Source: Flammeovirgaceae bacterium UBA1842 (GTDB lineage: Bacteria; Bacteroidota; Bacteroidia; Cytophagales; Cyclobacteriaceae). Taken from it: a DNA stretch of 64,000 nucleotides. Shown here piece after piece: positions 26,401 to 34,290 of the stretch (position 1 is its first letter; every line of letters begins with the position of its first letter). The stretch spans positions 215,629-279,628 of the forward strand of contig DDIU01000022.1 in NCBI GenBank assembly GCA_002338655.1, written 5' to 3'. Both the position numbers and the translations under genes were made by a program. The notes beneath the pieces are model-generated. The model did not search any database, was not told the origin of the DNA, and worked only from the letters and a program-made list of their open reading frames with translations.

Positions 26401-28389
26401 AAAATCTTGAATGGCTGATCCATATTGTTCAAGGTTGGCCTTTGCTTTTCCACGATTGTTATACACAACCTCGTCATCCGCTTTATCTGCTATCGCTTTG
26501 TCATAAGAAGCTATGGCCTTTTGATATTCTTGATCTTTGAATTGAAGGTTTCCTAAAAAGTAAAAGGCATTGTAATCTTTGATGCCTCCATTGATCGCTT
26601 TTTCTAAATCAGCTTTGGCCTCCGGTTCTTTTTTCAGCTCGATGTAAGACATGCCTCTGTAAAGAAATAATTCGTTAGCAGAACTGCCTGCTGTAATCGC
26701 AGCTGTTAGTGTGGTTTCCGCTGCCGCATAATTTTTACTGAAGTAATAAGCCGCTCCTAAACTTGGTGAAAGTGACGGGTCTGTGAATCCTTCACGTTGT
26801 GCTTGTTCATAATATAAGGCCGCTTTCTTATAGTCTTCTTTGGCAGAGTAAATATTTCCCAAATAAAATTTTAGCAGCTCATTTTTACTCCCACGTTGCA
26901 CAGCACTTTCCAAATCTTTGGCTGCCTCATCATTCATTTCAAGATTATATTCCGCTATCCCTCTATTAGCAAAAGCATCTGCATCTATCCCTCCACCAGA
27001 GATTACTTTATCATAATCCTCTTTGGCTTTTTGCCATTTCTTTAATTTAAAATTGGTTTCTGCTCGATTGGCTAAGGCTTTATCATAATCGGGTTTCAAT
27101 TCCAAAGCTTTATCAAAGTCGGCCACTGCTTTGTCATATTGCTCCAAATAAAATTGCGCCTTACCACGGTTATTGTGAATAATTGGCTCATCATTTTTCA
27201 TGGCCAATGCGTTATCATAAGCACTTACTGCCAAATGATATTCTTCCTTTTTGAACTGCAGATTTCCGTAGTAATAAAAACCGTCATAATCTTTAGCTCC
27301 TTTGTCTACGGCTAGTTTTAAATCAGCTAACGCACCTTCTTCATTCTTGAGTTCATATCTGGAAATTCCTCTGTATAAGTAAATTTCATTGTCATTGGCT
27401 CCTTTATTAATGGCATCAGAAAGAGTGGTCTCGGCTGCTGAATAGTTTTTGGAGAGATAATAAGATCGACCAAGCTTAACGGGAATTGATTTTTCCTCTA
27501 CATTGGCACGTTGTGCCTGCTCATAATAAGTAGCTGCTTTTTTATAATCTTCTTTACTGAAATAAGCTTCCCCGAGAAAATATTTTAGTGTTTCATTTTT
27601 GCTGCCTCGTTGCACAGCACTTTCCATACTCTTGATGGCGTCTTCAGTTTTTTGAGCATTGTATTCTGCTATTCCTTTTTTTGCAAAATTTTCGGCATCT
27701 ACTTGTCCTGATTTAATTACTGCATCATAATCAGCGGCAGCTTTTTCCCAAGCTTTAAGTTCAAAATTAGCCTCTGCTCTATTTTCTAATGCTTTGTCAT
27801 ATTTAGGATCAGCTTGTAATGATTTATCATAATCCGCTACGGCCGCACCATAATCTTTAAGTGTAAACTTAGCCTTGCCTCTATTATTAAATAAGGCCGC
27901 CTCTTTATTTCCTGCACCTTCCGCCTGATCATAATATTTAACTGCATCCTGATAACTTTCTAATCTGAACTTTGCATTGCCAAGGTTATATAGCCCTTCC
28001 GCATCTTTGAATCCCATTGAAACACCTTTTTCAAGATCGGAAGCTGCACCTTGATAATCCTTGAGTTCGTATTTGGTCATACCGGCATATCCAAAAAGGT
28101 CTGCTGTGCTAACTCTTGCTTTCAGGGCATCTTTGAAATCGGCTTGCGCTTTTTCATAATCTTTCAACTTAAAATAGGCAATACCTCTTTTTACATATAC
28201 CTCGTTATCGCTAAACTTAGAATTTATCAACTGTGAATAATCTAGTACAGCATTTCTAAAATCCCCTTTGTCCAGCTTTTCATTAGCTTTTTTGTAAGTC
28301 TCTTGTAGCGGATCTGCCTCCTGAGCAATAGCCACATGGGTAAAAGGAATAAGTAACAATAAGAGAAAGTAATACCTGCTTTTTATCAT
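23482..28389 (-). CDS. Very long TPR-repeat protein
   Basis: A 1635-residue protein with a signal peptide (cleavage near HVAIAQ) and then almost nothing but tetratricopeptide repeats, about 45 by length, to the C-terminus (KDYxxAVxDYDKALxxxP and similar). A higher-order repeat is visible: the block containing NRAEANF recurs at exactly 714 bp, that is 238 residues or seven 34-residue TPRs, at least three times (marker bases 27775, 27061 and 26347). No catalytic domain, sorting domain or membrane helix follows. It is most likely a periplasmic or envelope protein-interaction scaffold. The upstream region is the 64-bp palindrome array. Confidence 0.92.
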   Translation of the reverse strand: MIKSRYYFLLLLLIPFTHVAIAQEADPLQETYKKANEKLDKGDFRNAVLDYSQLINSKFSDNEVYVKRGIAYFKLKDYEKAQADFKDALKARVSTADLFGYAGMTKYELKDYQGAASDLEKGVSMGFKDAEGLYNLGNAKFRLESYQDAVKYYDQAEGAGNKEAALFNNRGKAKFTLKDYGAAVADYDKSLQADPKYDKALENRAEANFELKAWEKAAADYDAVIKSGQVDAENFAKKGIAEYNAQKTEDAIKSMESAVQRGSKNETLKYFLGEAYFSKEDYKKAATYYEQAQRANVEEKSIPVKLGRSYYLSKNYSAAETTLSDAINKGANDNEIYLYRGISRYELKNEEGALADLKLAVDKGAKDYDGFYYYGNLQFKKEEYHLAVSAYDNALAMKNDEPIIHNNRGKAQFYLEQYDKAVADFDKALELKPDYDKALANRAETNFKLKKWQKAKEDYDKVISGGGIDADAFANRGIAEYNLEMNDEAAKDLESAVQRGSKNELLKFYLGNIYSAKEDYKKAALYYEQAQREGFTDPSLSPSLGAAYYFSKNYAAAETTLTAAITAGSSANELFLYRGMSYIELKKEPEAKADLEKAINGGIKDYNAFYFLGNLQFKDQEYQKAIASYDKAIADKADDEVVYNNRGKAKANLEQYGSAIQDFDKALELKPDYDKALENRAEAKFLNKDWPGAIADYQRMKSAGKSDALVYERLGLSKYNSGDFAGATEDLKSAIQRGSENPELNEKLGTALFKTNNFKESFSYLLKAAEAGAPSVVLAEMTGIAAYQTKNFGKTVEFLTVAIDGNSTNKELFTFRGIARANTGDDAGAIEDLKKAAAAGTSEYEVYRLLGDSYFKQDDFQNAITTYDKAVALKADDHVVINNRGKAKMMLKNYSGAVADFDKSLALKSDYGRALLNRGTAKYELKDYAGAIVDLEKAKESGDNKEVTKMLALAYYQTGNKAQAKIYLDKAIAANINDGKIFLYSGLIAFDEKDYSKAASNLDNAEKSGETSPEIFEKRGLSKFELKDFSGALVDLNKAAASGVDNATLFSKIGIAQYELKNYSGAVENLNKAVTKGVTDKDVYYNLGNAQFRTEDYSGAVKSYDQAITKGANDELVYNNRGKAKMLLGSVKESIADFDKALQIKPDYQVAQRNRGTAKYETADYQGAITDLNKIVASGTADKVEYLYLGVSKFKTNDYTGALTDLEQAKALGSQDKLLYYGLGNAMYFKADYENAIPNLEKAVQMDAGDKETYWHLGDAQYRLENYSGAITNLQKAIDMGITEAEAYHNFGHAQYEGNNFDGAISSLTKAIAANSSYGSAYFHRANAQFRLKNYQEAIKDYDAAVTNGVSNPIVFNNRGKANQLLGNDGVAIADFGKAIEIDAEYAKAYQNRGETYYKMKNYDLAIKDLTRVEKLVEKVDPDVIFFLAESYYSMGEYQRSLSYYDKTIEAGRKDGEVYQHRGRALIESENYSDAISDIDKAISAGVKDASIYIDRSRANLYIGNNRAALDDLNKAIAADPSNPDAYFNRAYLKEESEDIEGAISDYGKVIELTPEDDAAYYNLANARVSQDNIGGAMEPINKAIELDPKNPSYYKVKGNILYRLENTKGACESWMKAKELGDKKVDYFISQYCK

Positions 28390-28504
28390 AACATCAAAAA
28401 TTGAAGGGAAGTAAAGTTATTTAAAATAACGCAGTTAATGGAAATGAAGTGCTGGTAAAAAAATCATTCCATGTAAGAATTCATTTCTGATCCCTTATTG
28501 TAGA

Positions 28505-29044
28505 ATTCATCGGATGAATTCGTAGTAAATTAATGCTGGCTAGATATCGAAGGTTCATCTGTTTACAATTCATCTATTGAATATTCATCGGATGAATTCG
28601 TAATAAATCTGGGCTGGCTAGATCATATCGCATGCTTTAGTTGGTTATTCATCCGATGAATCCATGATAGATAGTAAAGTGGTCTATTAAATAGCTAATC
28701 ATTATAGAATATTCATCGGATGAATTCGTAATAAATCTGTGCTGGCTTGATCATATCGCATGCTTTAGTTGGTTATTCATCCGATGAATCCATGATAGAT
28801 AGTAAAGTGGTCTATTAAATAGCTAATCATTATAGAATATTCATCGGATGAATTCGTAGCAAATCTTTGCTACTTGATTATTTCGCATCTTATAGTTGAT
28901 CATTCGTCCGATGAATTATTGATAGATGGTAAAGAGGTCTATTAAATAGCCAATCATTATTAAATACTCATCGGATGAATTCGTAGTAAATTACTGCTGA
29001 CTTGATCGGATCGCATCTTATAGTTGATCATTCATCCGATGAAT
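28505..29044. repeat. Nine 15-bp palindromes spaced 64 bp apart
   Basis: The gap 28390-29124 holds no gene. ATTCATCGGATGAAT or its complement ATTCATCCGATGAAT starts at 28505, 28583, 28647, 28711, 28775, 28839, 28902 (one change), 28966 (one change) and 29030. From the second on, the steps are 64, 64, 64, 64, 63, 64, 64. The centre base alternates G and C, and two kinds of linker alternate, so the real unit is 128 bp with a dyad at each half. Degenerate copies flank the array (28568-28582 and 29053-29066). It lies between the divergent TPR and epimerase genes. Confidence 0.9.
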
Positions 29045-29124
29045 TCTTGACAATTCATAGTTGAATAGGAATTGTCTCGGACAGTTTTACTATCTTAATT
29101 GAATAATCTGATGATTTAATTACC

Positions 29125-30042
29125 ATGCAAACAGTTCTAGGAGCAGGTGGTGCGGTAGGCAAGGCACTTGCCACCGCACTGAAACAATACACTTCCGACA
29201 TTCGTCTGGTCGGAAGAAATCCCAAAAAAGTAAACGAAACAGATATAACTCACCCAGCTGATCTGCTCAGTCCCGAAGAAGTAAATAAAGCAGTAGCAGG
29301 TTCAGATGTTGTGTACCTGATGGTAGGATTGGTTTATAAAACCAAGGTATGGCAAAAACAATGGCCTTTGGTTATGCAAAATACCATAGATGCCTGCAAG
29401 GCACATAATGCCAAATTGGTGTTTTTCGACAACGTATATATGTACGATCGTGAGGCGCTCAACCACATGACGGAGGAAACGGCCGTTAGACCCAGTAGTG
29501 ATAAAGGGCGAGTTCGGGCACATATAGCAGATATGGTATTGAAAGCCCATGAAAAAGGAGAAATAAAGGCCCTGATTGCCCGCTCTGCCGACTTTATAGG
29601 CCCTGAAAATAGTGTGCCTGCAGAAACTATTTATAAAAATCTAAAAAAAGGAAAACCTGCAGATTGGTTTGCAGCATTGGATAAAATACATTCGTTTACC
29701 GATACCCATGATGCCGCTGTGGGCACGGCAATGCTAGGAAACAATGAGGCTGCCTATGGTAAAGTCTGGCACTTGCCCACGGATCCCACCCCACTCACTG
29801 CTCAGCAATGGATTGATCTTTTCGCCAAAGAAATGAGCGTAAAGCCCAAAGGTCGAGCCTTACCTATTTGGACGATGAGTATTTTGGGCATATTTATACC
29901 TGTACTTAAAGAGTTAAAAGAAATGGCTTATCAATATGATCGAGATTATTATTTCGATAGCAGCAAATTCAACCGCAAATTTGAGTATACGCCTTCTAAA
30001 CCTGAGGAATCGGTGAAAAGGGTGGTGGAATATTATAAATGA
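29125..30042 (+). CDS. NAD-dependent epimerase/dehydratase-family protein
   Basis: A 305-residue extended-SDR protein. The Rossmann motif VLGAGGAVGKAL lies at the extreme N-terminus; VVYLMVGLVYKTKVW and the strand LVFFDNVYMYD follow, the latter with Tyr in place of the usual YxxxK arrangement. It may bind NAD(P) and act on a nucleotide sugar or similar, or be a non-catalytic NmrA-like member. The C-terminus KPEESVKRVVEYYK is noteworthy because a decayed copy of this end lies at 31172-31237. The start ATG directly precedes the Rossmann strand. Confidence 0.85.
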   Translation: MQTVLGAGGAVGKALATALKQYTSDIRLVGRNPKKVNETDITHPADLLSPEEVNKAVAGSDVVYLMVGLVYKTKVWQKQWPLVMQNTIDACKAHNAKLVFFDNVYMYDREALNHMTEETAVRPSSDKGRVRAHIADMVLKAHEKGEIKALIARSADFIGPENSVPAETIYKNLKKGKPADWFAALDKIHSFTDTHDAAVGTAMLGNNEAAYGKVWHLPTDPTPLTAQQWIDLFAKEMSVKPKGRALPIWTMSILGIFIPVLKELKEMAYQYDRDYYFDSSKFNRKFEYTPSKPEESVKRVVEYYK

Positions 30043-30083
30043 TTGTAGTAATGGTATTTTGTAATTTCTTTATTTAAAACAAG

Positions 30084-31136
30084 TTGAAGTTCGCAATCCT
30101 TCTTTTTGTTCTCACTTCTTATCAATTGTATTCCCAGAATACAGGTTGTTTAACTTTTGATAATATTGATAAAATAAAAACGGATACTACATTAAATCAA
30201 GATTTTAAAAACCATAAGCTGGTATTGTTAGGTGAAGCTCCTCATATTATGCCAGCCAATACATTCTTCCAATCGGAATTCTTAATTTATTTGAATAAGA
30301 ACTTTGGCACGAGAAATCTTTTAATAGAATTTGGCAGTTCTGATGCCTATCTTCTCAACAAGTATTTACAAACTGGTGATAGTAAATATTACGACAAGAG
30401 TTATTATGGCATGCAACATTTTATGGAAGCAAAAGCTGCCTATACAAAGCTTTACAGGTATAATTTATCACTTCAACAGCAAAATAAGATACATGTTTAT
30501 GGTTTAGATTTCGAAAGAGAACCATCATTAACGGCCGCTGTCTATTATTTTTTAAAAGAAAATGATACTATTCCAGAAATGGAGGAATTAACAAAAAGAG
30601 TCAAGGCTAGATTAGATACAGTTGGTTATGATTACCCTGATCCACTCGTAAAATTCCTAGAACAAGAATTGCCAAAGTACTCGAAATGGCTAAGTAAATC
30701 ACCAGATTGGGATACTATTAATGAGCTATTACAATTCAAATCTTCGTATTCAAATTTTTATGAAAGAGACAAGTTCATGAATGAGCGTTTTTTAAAACTG
30801 CCAAAGAATGAAAGATATTTAGGATCATTCGGAACAATGCACACCCAATTAGACAGAAGTGATGTCTTCGCAGGCTTATTAAAAGAAAAGCCATTGGTTA
30901 TAAATTTACATCACGAAAATTCCTTTGAAAATGATGGTAATCCTATCAAAAGCAGTTTTTTGGACGATATCGGATTCTTTAGGAAAAAAGAAACAAAAGA
31001 GTACTTAAAATACTATGATCAACTAAGTGGCTGTGAAATATTTATCGCACCCGTAAACCTTGATTTCAATTCATTAAGATCTAAATGTGACTATATAATA
31101 ATGTTGAAAAATCAGCACGGATATACCAAGGAATAG
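30084..31136 (+). CDS. Secreted erythromycin-esterase-like (Ere/ChaN-fold) protein
   Basis: A 350-residue protein starting with TTG; the signal peptide MKFAILLFVLTSYQLYSQ supports that start. Seen: LVLLGEAPHIMPANTFFQSE and NLLIEFGSSDAYLLNKYL, resembling the GE(S/T)H and E motifs of the erythromycin esterase superfamily, and a later FGTMHTQ with His. Whether it hydrolyses anything is unknown; the usual GESTHG motif is GEAPHI here. It sits between the intact epimerase gene and the decayed second epimerase end, as if it arrived by recombination. Confidence 0.75.
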   Translation: MKFAILLFVLTSYQLYSQNTGCLTFDNIDKIKTDTTLNQDFKNHKLVLLGEAPHIMPANTFFQSEFLIYLNKNFGTRNLLIEFGSSDAYLLNKYLQTGDSKYYDKSYYGMQHFMEAKAAYTKLYRYNLSLQQQNKIHVYGLDFEREPSLTAAVYYFLKENDTIPEMEELTKRVKARLDTVGYDYPDPLVKFLEQELPKYSKWLSKSPDWDTINELLQFKSSYSNFYERDKFMNERFLKLPKNERYLGSFGTMHTQLDRSDVFAGLLKEKPLVINLHHENSFENDGNPIKSSFLDDIGFFRKKETKEYLKYYDQLSGCEIFIAPVNLDFNSLRSKCDYIIMLKNQHGYTKE

Positions 31137-31171
31137 TCTCAACATATTATACTATATTTTCAAATCAACTG

Positions 31172-31237
31172 TAAATTTGAATTCACGCCTTTAAACCTGA
31201 GGAGTCGGTGAAAAGGGTGGTTGATTTTTATAAATAA
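31172..31237 (+). pseudogene. Decayed 3' end of an epimerase gene copy
   Basis: This segment repeats the last 65 or so bases of the epimerase gene (aaatttga..., then AAACCTGAGGAGTCGGTG and AAAAGGGTGGT). It encodes KPEESVKRVVDFYK and a stop, against KPEESVKRVVEYYK in the intact gene. One base is missing in the part before AAACCT, breaking the frame. It shows that a second epimerase copy once stood here and was mostly lost. Confidence 0.75.
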
Positions 31238-31308
31238 GATGGTATAAATCAATTGCGTATTAACATATACCTTGAAACTCTATTAATTGAATTTTGTATA
31301 TTTAATGT

Positions 31309-31542
31309 ATGATCGGTCTGAAACATAGAAATGAACTAATCAACAGGATTAAATCAATTGATGATAAAAACATCATTGATGAAATTTACCGATTACTTGA
31401 AATTGAATTTGACGACAAAATATTTGTTACCACTCAGGCACAAAAAAATGAAATTGGAACCGCTAAAAATCAGATAAGTGCTGGAAAGGGTATAGATTCT
31501 AGTCAAGCGGATAGTGATATTGATCAATGGCTAGAAAAATAA
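31309..31542 (+). CDS. Putative antitoxin of a type II toxin-antitoxin pair
   Basis: A 77-residue acidic, helical protein whose C-terminal part (AKNQISAGKGIDSSQADSDIDQWLEK) has the layout common in ParE/RelE-partner antitoxins of Bacteroidota, with a toxin-binding tail ending in a WL motif. It overlaps the next gene by 16 bases, the typical antitoxin-toxin arrangement. There is no recognisable DNA-binding fold, so autoregulation cannot be claimed. Confidence 0.75.
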   Translation: MIGLKHRNELINRIKSIDDKNIIDEIYRLLEIEFDDKIFVTTQAQKNEIGTAKNQISAGKGIDSSQADSDIDQWLEK

Positions 31543-31778
31543 TATGGACGCCACTAGCACTGGAAAAACGTTATCAAATTCTTGGTTTCTGGATTGAACA
31601 CAACAAACCCAATTCTTATAGCATAAAGTTAAATAACCTTTTTAAAGATGCAGTAAAAATGCGTGCCCAGCATCCCAATATTGGGCGTCCAACCGATATT
31701 CCTAATGTTCGTGTCAAAATAGTTCGTGACTATTGGTGTAGTATTTTTAAGGTCTCCAGATATAAAAAAAGACATTAG
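31527..31778 (+). CDS. ParE/RelE-type toxin with frameshifted 3' end
   Basis: An 83-residue ParE/RelE-fold protein: RKIIWTPLALEKRYQIL, FWIEHNKPNSYS, HPNIGRPTDIPNVRVKIVRDY are typical. After FKVS the frame runs out in RYKKRH and stops. One base over, the sequence reads DIKKDIRITI, which is the expected family continuation, so one extra C at 31756-31757 has shifted the frame. Even in that frame the usual WDSRQNP tail is missing and the sequence runs into the lpdA terminator. The toxin is probably inactive while the antitoxin is intact. Confidence 0.75.
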   Translation: MARKIIWTPLALEKRYQILGFWIEHNKPNSYSIKLNNLFKDAVKMRAQHPNIGRPTDIPNVRVKIVRDYWCSIFKVSRYKKRH

Positions 31779-31810
31779 AATTACGATTTACATCTCAACT
31801 CTAATGTCTT
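31764..31810 (-). terminator. Rho-independent terminator of lpdA
   Basis: On the minus strand AAGACATTAGA pairs perfectly with TCTAATGTCTT across a 20-base loop (31769-31810), followed by a run of T (complement of A 31764-31770). It lies 26 bases past the lpdA stop and overlaps the toxin 3' end. Confidence 0.75.
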
Positions 31811-31835
31811 ACCTCTCAAATATTGCTACCAAAGC

Positions 31836-33230
31836 CTACATATGAATCACCTCGCCATAAGCAGCTGCGGCAGCCTCCATGATAGCCTCAGACATAGTAG
31901 GATGAGGGTGAACAGTTTTGATTATTTCATGACCTGTTGTTTCCAGTTTCCTAACAGAAACAATTTCAGCAATCATTTCGGTCACATTAGCTCCAATCAT
32001 GTGTGCACCTAACAATTCACCATATTTAGCGTCAAAAATAAGTTTTACAAATCCGTCTTTTGCTCCTGCAGCACTTGCTTTACCCGATGCTGAAAAAGGA
32101 AATTTACCTATTTTTAATTCATAACCTGCGGCTTTGGCTTGCTCTTCAGTAAAACCAACAGAAGCAATCTCCGGACTGCAATAGGTACATCCGGGTAGGT
32201 TACCGTAATCAAGTGGTGCTGGAGATTGACCTGCAATTTTCTCTACACAAATAATACCTTCAGCTGAAGCAACGTGTGCCAATGCTGGGCCATGAACGAT
32301 ATCACCAATGGCATACACCCCTGGGATGTTCGTTTTGTAATAATCGTCAACAATTACTTTTCCTTTGTCAGTCGCCACCCCAACCTCTTCGAGGCCGATG
32401 CCTTCAATATTTGTGGAAACACCAACTGCAGAGAGGACGATATCGCAATCTAAGATTTCCTCCCCTTTCTTGGTTTTTACAGTCACTTTACAACCGCTGC
32501 CCTTAGTATCCACTTTAGTCACCTCAGAACTGGTCATGATCTTCATTCCGTTCTTTTTAAAATTTCTTTCTAAGGCTTTTGATACTTCTTCGTCTTCAAC
32601 AGGCACTACTCTCGGCATAAATTCAACAATAGTAACTTCCGTTCCCATTGTTTTGTAGAAGTAGGCAAATTCAACACCTATAGCTCCTGAACCTACAATT
32701 ACCATTTTCTTAGGTACTTTGGGCAGCACCATGGCTTCACGGTAGCCAATAATTTTTTTACCATCTATTGGCAAAGAAGGCAGTTCCCTAGATCTTCCAC
32801 CCGTAGCCACTATAATGTGCTCAGACGTGTACGTTTCTGATTTTCCTTTATCGTCTGTAACTTCTAATTTCTTTCCCGCTTTGAGTTTTCCAAAGCCCAT
32901 GATCACATCGATCTTGTTCTTTTTCATCAAGAACTGTACCCCGTTGCTCATGCCATTGGCCACATCACGGCTTCGTTTTACTACGTTGTCAAAATCAACA
33001 GCTGCATTTTTTACGGTGATGCCATAATCTACCGCATGTTGGATGTATTCAAATACATTGGCACTTTTAAGCAATGCTTTCGTAGGGATACAACCCCAGT
33101 TTAAGCAAATACCACCCAATGATTCTTTTTCTACTACTGCTACCTTTAATCCGAGTTGTGATGCTCTGATTGCCGCTACATAGCCGCCAGGGCCACTTCC
33201 TAATACTATAAGATCGTATGATTTAGCCAT
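31836..33230 (-). CDS. lpdA: Dihydrolipoyl dehydrogenase
   Basis: The E3 flavoprotein that reoxidises dihydrolipoamide for the pyruvate, 2-oxoglutarate or branched-chain complexes, or the glycine cleavage system. It has 464 residues. Seen: FAD motif LGSGPGGYVAAIRASQLG, redox disulfide GGICLNWGCIPTKALL, NAD motif IVGSGAIGVEFAYFY, and the C-terminal His-Glu region HPHPTMSEAIMEA. It is monocistronic, with a -7 box upstream and a terminator downstream. Confidence 0.97.
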   Translation of the reverse strand: MAKSYDLIVLGSGPGGYVAAIRASQLGLKVAVVEKESLGGICLNWGCIPTKALLKSANVFEYIQHAVDYGITVKNAAVDFDNVVKRSRDVANGMSNGVQFLMKKNKIDVIMGFGKLKAGKKLEVTDDKGKSETYTSEHIIVATGGRSRELPSLPIDGKKIIGYREAMVLPKVPKKMVIVGSGAIGVEFAYFYKTMGTEVTIVEFMPRVVPVEDEEVSKALERNFKKNGMKIMTSSEVTKVDTKGSGCKVTVKTKKGEEILDCDIVLSAVGVSTNIEGIGLEEVGVATDKGKVIVDDYYKTNIPGVYAIGDIVHGPALAHVASAEGIICVEKIAGQSPAPLDYGNLPGCTYCSPEIASVGFTEEQAKAAGYELKIGKFPFSASGKASAAGAKDGFVKLIFDAKYGELLGAHMIGANVTEMIAEIVSVRKLETTGHEIIKTVHPHPTMSEAIMEAAAAAYGEVIHM

Positions 33231-33268
33231 GCTAATATGTTTTTATATTTCAATTATTAATGGGATCG

Positions 33269-33276
33269 CAAATTTA
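33269..33276 (-). promoter_or_regulatory. -7 promoter box of lpdA
   Basis: On the minus strand TAAATTTG, an exact TAnnTTTG match, 38 bases before the ATG of lpdA. No TTTG is found 19-21 bases further upstream. Confidence 0.4.
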
Positions 33277-33341
33277 GTGTAATTGCTATTAGAAAAAAAT
33301 TTGAATCAATTGTTACTCACTAATTCAATCACAATCAAATT

Positions 33342-33349
33342 TATCTTTG
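33342..33349 (+). promoter_or_regulatory. -7 promoter box of fabG
   Basis: TATCTTTG, an exact TAnnTTTG match, 52 bases before the ATG of fabG. The -33 element is not evident. Confidence 0.4.
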
Positions 33350-33401
33350 TCATGGTCACTATATTTGTTTTCTTTGGGAACTCAAAACCTAAGACTAACT
33401 A

Positions 33402-34148
33402 ATGAGACTACTCGAAGGAAAGACCGCACTCATCACAGGCGCTTCAAAAGGAATAGGAAAGGCCATTGCCTTAAAATATGCTGAACAAGGAGCTAACATT
33501 GCATTTACTTATTTATCTAGTGTTGAAAAAGGGGAGGCACTTGAAAAAGAATTAGCTGCTGCTGGTATTAAAGCAAAAGGCTATCGATCTGATGCTTCCG
33601 ATTTTGCTGCTGCGGACAAATTGATCAATGATGTTGTGGCTGACTTCGGCACCTTGGACATCTTGATCAACAATGCCGGAATTACCAAAGATAATTTACT
33701 ATTGAGACTCAGTGAAGCGGATTGGGATGCTGTCATCAACATCAACTTGAAATCTTGTTTCAATACGGTAAAAGCAGCTACTAAAACAATGATGAAACAG
33801 CGTTCTGGTTCTATCATCAACATGACTTCAGTAGTAGGGTTAAAAGGTAATGCAGGTCAGACTAACTATTCTGCTTCAAAAGCAGGCATTTTAGGTTTTA
33901 CAAAATCCGTAGCCCTGGAATTAGGGTCTAGAGGTATCCGTTCAAATGCAATCGCTCCAGGGTTTATCGAAACAGAAATGACAGAAGTGTTGGATGAAAA
34001 AACGGTGCAAGGCTGGAGAGATGCTATTCCATTGAAGAGAGGTGGCTCACCCGATGATGTTGCCAATGCATGCGTATTCTTAGGAAGTGACATGTCGTCT
34101 TACATTACCGGTCAGGTAATACAAGTGGATGGCGGTATGTTGACGTAA
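33402..34148 (+). CDS. fabG: 3-oxoacyl-ACP reductase FabG
   Basis: NADPH-dependent reduction of 3-oxoacyl-ACP in fatty acid elongation. It has 248 residues, the usual FabG length. Seen: TGASKGIGKAIALKYAEQGA, NNAGITKDNLLLRLSEADWD, catalytic Ser in NMTSVVGLKGNAGQ, YSASKAG, APGFIETEMTEVLDEK and the C-terminal ITGQVIQVDGGM, all FabG-typical. The gene stands alone, outside a fab cluster in this window. Confidence 0.94.
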   Translation: MRLLEGKTALITGASKGIGKAIALKYAEQGANIAFTYLSSVEKGEALEKELAAAGIKAKGYRSDASDFAAADKLINDVVADFGTLDILINNAGITKDNLLLRLSEADWDAVININLKSCFNTVKAATKTMMKQRSGSIINMTSVVGLKGNAGQTNYSASKAGILGFTKSVALELGSRGIRSNAIAPGFIETEMTEVLDEKTVQGWRDAIPLKRGGSPDDVANACVFLGSDMSSYITGQVIQVDGGMLT

Positions 34149-34157
34149 TTCAAATCT

Positions 34158-34222
34158 CCTCTGCGTAGCTCTGCTAACTCTGCGGTTTTATTAACCACTG
34201 AGTTCACAGAGTTTCACAGAGG
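34158..34222. repeat. 30-bp inverted repeat with 5-base loop
   Basis: Arm 34158-34187 (CCTCTGCGTAGCTCTG...) and arm 34193-34222 (...TTTCACAGAGG) match at 23 of 30 positions when one is reversed. The CTCTG-rich content is that of a dispersed bacterial intergenic element. It lies between fabG and the radical SAM gene. Confidence 0.65.
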
Positions 34223-34290
34223 CTTTCGTCCTAGCGATGAGATAGCTTCAGTCGTGCCCTACCATGACGATTAATTCCTACCTTTAACCC

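Noticed and set aside
28505..29044. CRISPR array
   Set aside because: The repeats are regularly spaced, but they are only 15 bp palindromes, the linkers are nearly identical in alternate units rather than unique, and no cas gene is in the window.
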